Assembly: GCA_037074765.1 (NCBI GenBank)
Contig: JBAMDO010000252.1
Location: 1 to 64,000 of the forward strand
Direction of reading: 5' to 3'
DNA from: Mansonella perstans
Taxonomy: Eukaryota > Nematoda > Chromadorea > Rhabditida > Onchocercidae
DNA length: 64,000 nucleotides
The position numbers and the translations under genes are program-made. Shown piece after piece: positions 62,901 to 64,000 of this stretch; the stretch's first letter is position 1, and every line of letters begins with the position of its first letter. A model generated the notes under the pieces. That model ran no database searches, had not been told where the DNA came from, and saw nothing but the letters and a program-made list of their open reading frames with translations.

Positions 62901-63649
62901 GCTAACCTAACGTCTAGATGATGAGATAAAATTGAAAATTGGAAACTATAATTCAAATTGAAAGTTGGAAACTGTAACTCGAATTAAAAAATGAAAACCG
63001 TAATTTAAATTTAAAAAACTGTAATTCAAATCGAAAATTGGAAGCTGCAATTCAAATTGAAAACTGGAAACTGTAACCCGAATTGAAAATTGGAACTGTA
63101 TTTCAAATTGAAAATTAGAAACTGTAATTCAAATCAAAAATTAGAAACTGTGGTTCAAATTACAAATTGGAAACTGTAACTCAAATTGAAAATTGGAAAC
63201 TGTAATTCAAATTGAATTTAATATGATGATCGCGTTAAAATTTTAAATTTCACAATAATTTCAATTATTAATAATGTGGATTATTGATTAAATTAAAGTG
63301 ATTACTGACCAATTATTGACTTTCATGCAATCACAAATAAATTTGCTTATCCTTTTTGCAAAAATAAATTTCACCTTTTTTTGAAAATTTCAAAAATTTT
63401 AACTTCACCTTTGCAGGGAGTTTTTGAATTTGGATTACATTCCGTTTCCTTACGAGCATAGGCAGGTGAATCATGCGAAAAACTGATTTTTTCACCGTAA
63501 ACTTCGATCAAATCTTTCTGAATCTCGGTACAATTACCGATAATATTATTGAGATATTGCTGAAGTAACGGTTCCAGAACACATCGTGGTGAACCTTGCG
63601 GTCGAATAGTACCTTTTTTACACACACAATGTGTTGTTCCACCAACCAT
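31118..63649 (-). CDS. mua-3: MUA-3-like hemidesmosomal transmembrane receptor (5' end outside window)
   Basis: Fifty-one exons on the minus strand join with consistent phases into 10,263 coding bases, about 3,420 codons. The first visible exon begins with an acceptor, so more exons lie beyond the window. The order is about 20 EGF-like modules interrupted after the sixteenth by a vWA domain, then about 26 EGF modules, two SEA domains, five EGF-like modules, one helix and a serine/threonine-rich tail. C. elegans MUA-3 (about 3,770 residues, LDL-A repeats at the N-terminus, about 52 EGF repeats, vWA, SEA, TM) fits this order and size. Its paralogue MUP-4 is much shorter (about 2,100). In C. elegans MUA-3 sits in apical hypodermal hemidesmosomes and anchors intermediate filaments to the cuticle, carrying muscle force. 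Most EGF exons are symmetrical phase 1-1, which lets modules be added or lost without frame damage. The assignment is from domain order, since I could not align it. Confidence 0.88.
32542..35044 (-). CDS. mua-3: mua-3: membrane-proximal EGF modules and transmembrane helix
   Basis: Exons 34,856-35,044, 34,367-34,649 and 32,542-32,818 encode five EGF-like modules. One has a good calcium-binding start (RDIDEC). The last module, CNSHGDCVHNALTNNITC to CSDGWSGEFC, is a classic EGF. The helix follows as SMILLVVLAVLFLLLTL. The exon at 34,367-34,649 uses an unusual acceptor (TTTCAAG) chosen because it alone keeps the frame. A LINE fragment occupies the 1.5 kb intron 32,819-34,366. Confidence 0.8.
33110..33920 (-). 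mobile_element. LINE reverse transcriptase remnant inside a mua-3 intron
   Basis: On the minus strand near 33,830 the text LFLISNGMKQGYVAALSL matches the LINE RT pattern 'FxVxNGVKQGCVLAPxL'. Near 33,430 NKHLSKSTRSC and near 33,270 STESMLLRM match the same C-terminal region as the fragment at 6,833-7,215. Frames are interrupted by stops and shifts, so it is dead. It lies in the same orientation as mua-3 and is less AT-rich than its surroundings. Ends are approximate. Confidence 0.65.
35189..36799 (-). CDS. mua-3: mua-3: two SEA domains
   Basis: Exons 36,406-36,799, 35,978-36,215, 35,544-35,798 and 35,189-35,407. A cysteine-containing linker (CAIKRNEVCVGGVKCMCRPG) leads into SEA 1 (from FLIRVLNKDTTTLSY through WPDGLLFNFSVAL). 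A second similar linker (CIAGSLCGCTHGEKRSS) leads into SEA 2 (from WNIVLWVIRKDNEKLVY through ATWDRGILFNATVYF). Each SEA is split by an intron at about the same place. Self-cleaving SEA domains have G-S-V-V-V in the loop; here the residues are DGLLF and RGILF, with no serine, so autoproteolysis is not expected. N-linked sequons (NFS, NAT) are present. Confidence 0.8.
37060..46987 (-). CDS. mua-3: mua-3: central EGF-like repeat array
   Basis: Twenty-one exons: 46,789-46,987, 45,438-45,583, 45,007-45,199, 44,461-44,734, 44,119-44,291, 43,748-43,903, 43,485-43,643, 43,189-43,341, 42,916-43,065, 42,429-42,802, 41,836-42,064, 41,316-41,493, 41,059-41,184, 40,734-40,873, 40,455-40,603, 39,810-39,963, 39,551-39,688, 39,212-39,382, 38,690-39,003, 38,102-38,393 and 37,060-37,350. 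The typical module reads NECxxPxLNDCxxNAxCxDxxxxYxCxCxxGFxDxSPxxxxPGRxC, and the 'DxSPxxxxPGRxC' end is specific to this protein type. Some exons hold two modules, some modules span two exons (phase 2 or 0 joins), and several linker modules lack the NEC start. One donor is weak (A|GTTCAT at 39,211). Confidence 0.83.
45584..46788. other. mua-3 intron, 1.2 kb, nothing recognised
   Basis: AT-rich, without an exon-like frame in phase with its neighbours. It separates the module after the vWA domain from the rest of the array. Confidence 0.5.
47092..48214 (-). CDS. mua-3: mua-3: von Willebrand factor A domain
   Basis: Exons 47,976-48,214, 47,616-47,794 and 47,092-47,491. The first also carries an EGF module (NECLDRTLNTC). 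The vWA fold starts TDLMFLIDGSGSIGS. All MIDAS elements are visible: DxSxS (DGSGS), the threonine in LTRTGAA, and the aspartate in ITDGRSQD. A metal-dependent ligand-binding site is therefore probably functional, with cuticle collagens or matrix as the inferred ligand. The domain ends near LRSLIQKAACPSP, then a proline-rich linker leads to the next EGF-like module. Confidence 0.88.
48493..54945 (-). CDS. mua-3: mua-3: EGF-like array before the vWA domain
   Basis: Exons 54,793-54,945, 52,275-52,424, 51,739-51,877, 51,276-51,427, 50,657-50,865, 50,234-50,406, 49,948-50,088, 49,455-49,708, 48,862-49,008 and 48,493-48,642. Modules resemble the central array. The exon at 51,276-51,427 uses a TTTAAG acceptor, chosen by frame. 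The exon 54,793-54,945 begins in phase 1, so it can accept either the long-form exon ending at 59,656 or the signal-peptide exon ending at 58,233. Confidence 0.82.
50934..50952. repeat. (GT)n microsatellite
   Basis: A run of GT dinucleotides in the mua-3 intron 50,866-51,275. Confidence 0.8.
52425..54792. other. mua-3 intron, 2.4 kb, low complexity
   Basis: Contains poly-A and poly-T runs, an (AG)n run at 53,521-53,535, a CT-rich block near 53,770-53,810 and the ATT tract at 53,844-53,928. No exon was found. Open frames here are products of the simple repeats. Confidence 0.6.
53844..53928. repeat. (ATT)n trinucleotide microsatellite, about 28 units
   Basis: An uninterrupted TTA/ATT run of about 85 bases in a mua-3 intron. 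It gives artefactual poly-Asn or poly-Ile frames on the minus strand. Likely to be length-variable. Confidence 0.9.
54946..58232. other. mua-3 intron, 3.3 kb, AT-rich with imperfect AAT repeats
   Basis: Between 55,970 and 56,400 the sequence is mainly imperfect ATTAATAATAATA repeats. Elsewhere there are poly-A or poly-T stretches. No exon in phase is seen. Confidence 0.6.
58233..58308 (-). CDS. mua-3: mua-3: candidate internal first exon with signal peptide
   Basis: An ATG at 58,308 opens 25 codons, MQLLLAATLVITVVVTSQ then LILINAS, followed in phase 1 by a strong donor (A|GTGAGT). The hydrophobic run is what a secretory signal looks like. The phase matches the EGF exon at 54,945, giving an isoform of about 3,134 residues that skips the six upstream exons. 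No other ATG-plus-signal exon is seen in the introns. No clear spliced-leader acceptor precedes it, and there is no transcript evidence here. It could also be the first exon of a separate gene if the exons upstream belong to another transcript. Confidence 0.55.
58514..58548. repeat. (AGT/AGC)n trinucleotide tract
   Basis: AGTAGTAGTAGTAGC followed by AGC and AGT units, about 200 bases upstream (in transcript sense) of the candidate internal first exon. Confidence 0.8.
58720..59050 (-). promoter_or_regulatory. Pyrimidine-rich, less AT-rich block; candidate internal promoter region
   Basis: The plus strand here is dominated by C and T (for example CTTCCCCTTCATCCTCTCTT) in the middle of a very AT-rich intron. 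It lies 0.4-0.7 kb upstream of the candidate signal-peptide exon on the minus strand. The composition stands out and the position fits a promoter, but I see no defined motif. Confidence 0.3.
59656..63649 (-). CDS. mua-3: mua-3: N-terminal EGF-like exons of the long form
   Basis: Exons 63,409-63,649, 62,714-62,803, 62,362-62,511, 61,300-61,452, 60,135-60,284 and 59,656-59,805. The first encodes a non-EGF segment (LLQQYLNNIIGNCTEIQKDL) between cysteine-containing pieces. The second completes a cysteine module (CTCAHNGTRMANMC). The rest are standard modules with PGRxC or PGxxC ends. The last exon ends in phase 1 and then faces a 4.7 kb intron. LDL-receptor class A repeats and the main signal peptide, expected by analogy with C. 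elegans, would lie beyond 64,000. Confidence 0.78.
62531..62635 (-). pseudogene. Decayed duplicates of an EGF exon in a mua-3 intron
   Basis: On the minus strand 62,635-62,567 reads NKYARPELNDCDPNALCMK and then stops, against NECAKPELNDCDPNASCMD in the real exon at 62,362-62,511. The NEC cysteine is replaced by tyrosine, and only the first half of the exon is present. A second scrap, 62,545-62,531, repeats only the acceptor and the first codons (TCAG, TA, AAT GAA TGC). These are failed tandem exon duplications next to their source. Confidence 0.7.
62925..63225. repeat. Minisatellite, unit about 30 bases, in mua-3 intron
   Basis: About nine to ten imperfect repeats of GAAAATTGGAAACTGTAATT followed by CAAATT. 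It lies in the first visible intron (62,804-63,408). Confidence 0.8.
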
Positions 63650-64000
63650 CTGAAATTTCCTTTGAAATTTTCTTGTTCACAAAAATGAATAAGGAAAAAA
63701 AAATTCTTTTCAAACTGATCGATAATCAGTATTTGTTAATTTTATTATTCGATTTGCCAGAATGAAAAACTGATAGTAAAATATTTAAAATGAATAGAGA
63801 AATACTTCGGAACTGCAAAATGACAAAAAACTAATAAAGAAATATTTTTGATGAAAAATATCTGTGTGAAAATCTGAAATTAATTTACAAAAACTGAAAT
63901 GAAATATTGGAGTTAAAAAAAAAGAGCTTTGCAAAAATTACTCAAAATGAAATTATGAATCAAACAAAAATACTGCAATGAAAAAGAGATTCCACAAAAA
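63650..64000. other. mua-3 intron sequence to the window edge
   Basis: AT-rich, no exon in phase seen. The 3' acceptor of this intron is at 63,650-63,651 on the minus strand. Confidence 0.5.

Noticed and set aside
59656..63649. The six 5' EGF exons as a separate gene from the rest
   Set aside because: The last of them ends with a normal phase 1 donor and no stop or polyadenylation site follows. The total length with them fits MUA-3. A separate gene is not fully excluded because of the signal-peptide exon at 58,308.
1..64000. CRISPR arrays, tRNA or rRNA genes, bacterial operons
   Set aside because: No regularly spaced direct repeats with unique spacers, no cloverleaf candidate and no rRNA core were seen. 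The only bacterial-type sequence is the obg fragment.

Overview
This window looks like nuclear DNA of a nematode, most likely a filarial worm. It is AT-rich and its genes are split into many small exons with nematode-style 3' splice sites (TTTCAG). It carries a nematode-restricted hypodermal adhesion gene (mua-3), two nematode chemoreceptor genes of the srx type, and a decayed fragment of a Wolbachia-like obg GTPase gene, as expected in a lineage that hosts or once hosted Wolbachia. I cannot name the species.

Region 1 (1-29,550) is a chemoreceptor neighbourhood built by nested duplications. A seven-exon, seven-transmembrane receptor gene of unassigned family is present as one apparently intact copy (3,791-5,907), one copy broken only by a one-base deletion (16,671-18,779), an older pseudogene at the left edge (1-1,731), a divergent pseudogene (26,690-28,672) and several fragments. 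The first two units are offset by 4,204 bp. Flanking this array are two srx-type receptor genes on opposite strands (10,532-12,534 plus; 22,461-24,560 minus) lying in a 3.4-3.5 kb inverted duplication (arms about 9,790-13,200 and 21,800-25,280). A second, smaller inverted repeat (21,085-21,770 against 28,780-29,545) lies beside it. A LINE reverse-transcriptase tail (6,833-7,215) and the obg fragment (25,750-26,259) have been dropped into old receptor units.

Region 2 (29,550-31,117) is the 3' flank of the large gene. It includes a tandem duplication of about 0.5 kb that copies and decays that gene's last exon.

Region 3 (31,118-63,649, minus strand) is one giant gene, truncated at its 5' end by the window edge. 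I reconstruct 51 exons whose phases all agree, giving about 3,420 codons. The order is EGF-like repeats, a von Willebrand A domain with a complete MIDAS, many more EGF repeats, two SEA domains, five EGF-like modules, one transmembrane helix and a cytoplasmic tail of about 290 residues. I count about 50 EGF-like modules. Order and size match C. elegans MUA-3, which links hypodermal hemidesmosomes to the cuticle. Inside its 4.7 kb intron lies an extra exon encoding a start methionine and signal-peptide-like segment with a phase-matched donor, suggesting an internal promoter and a shorter isoform of about 3,134 residues. The gene also holds a LINE remnant, decayed EGF exon copies and several simple-sequence tracts.

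Exon coordinates were worked out by eye from splice sites and reading-frame continuity. No alignment, gene predictor or database search was run.
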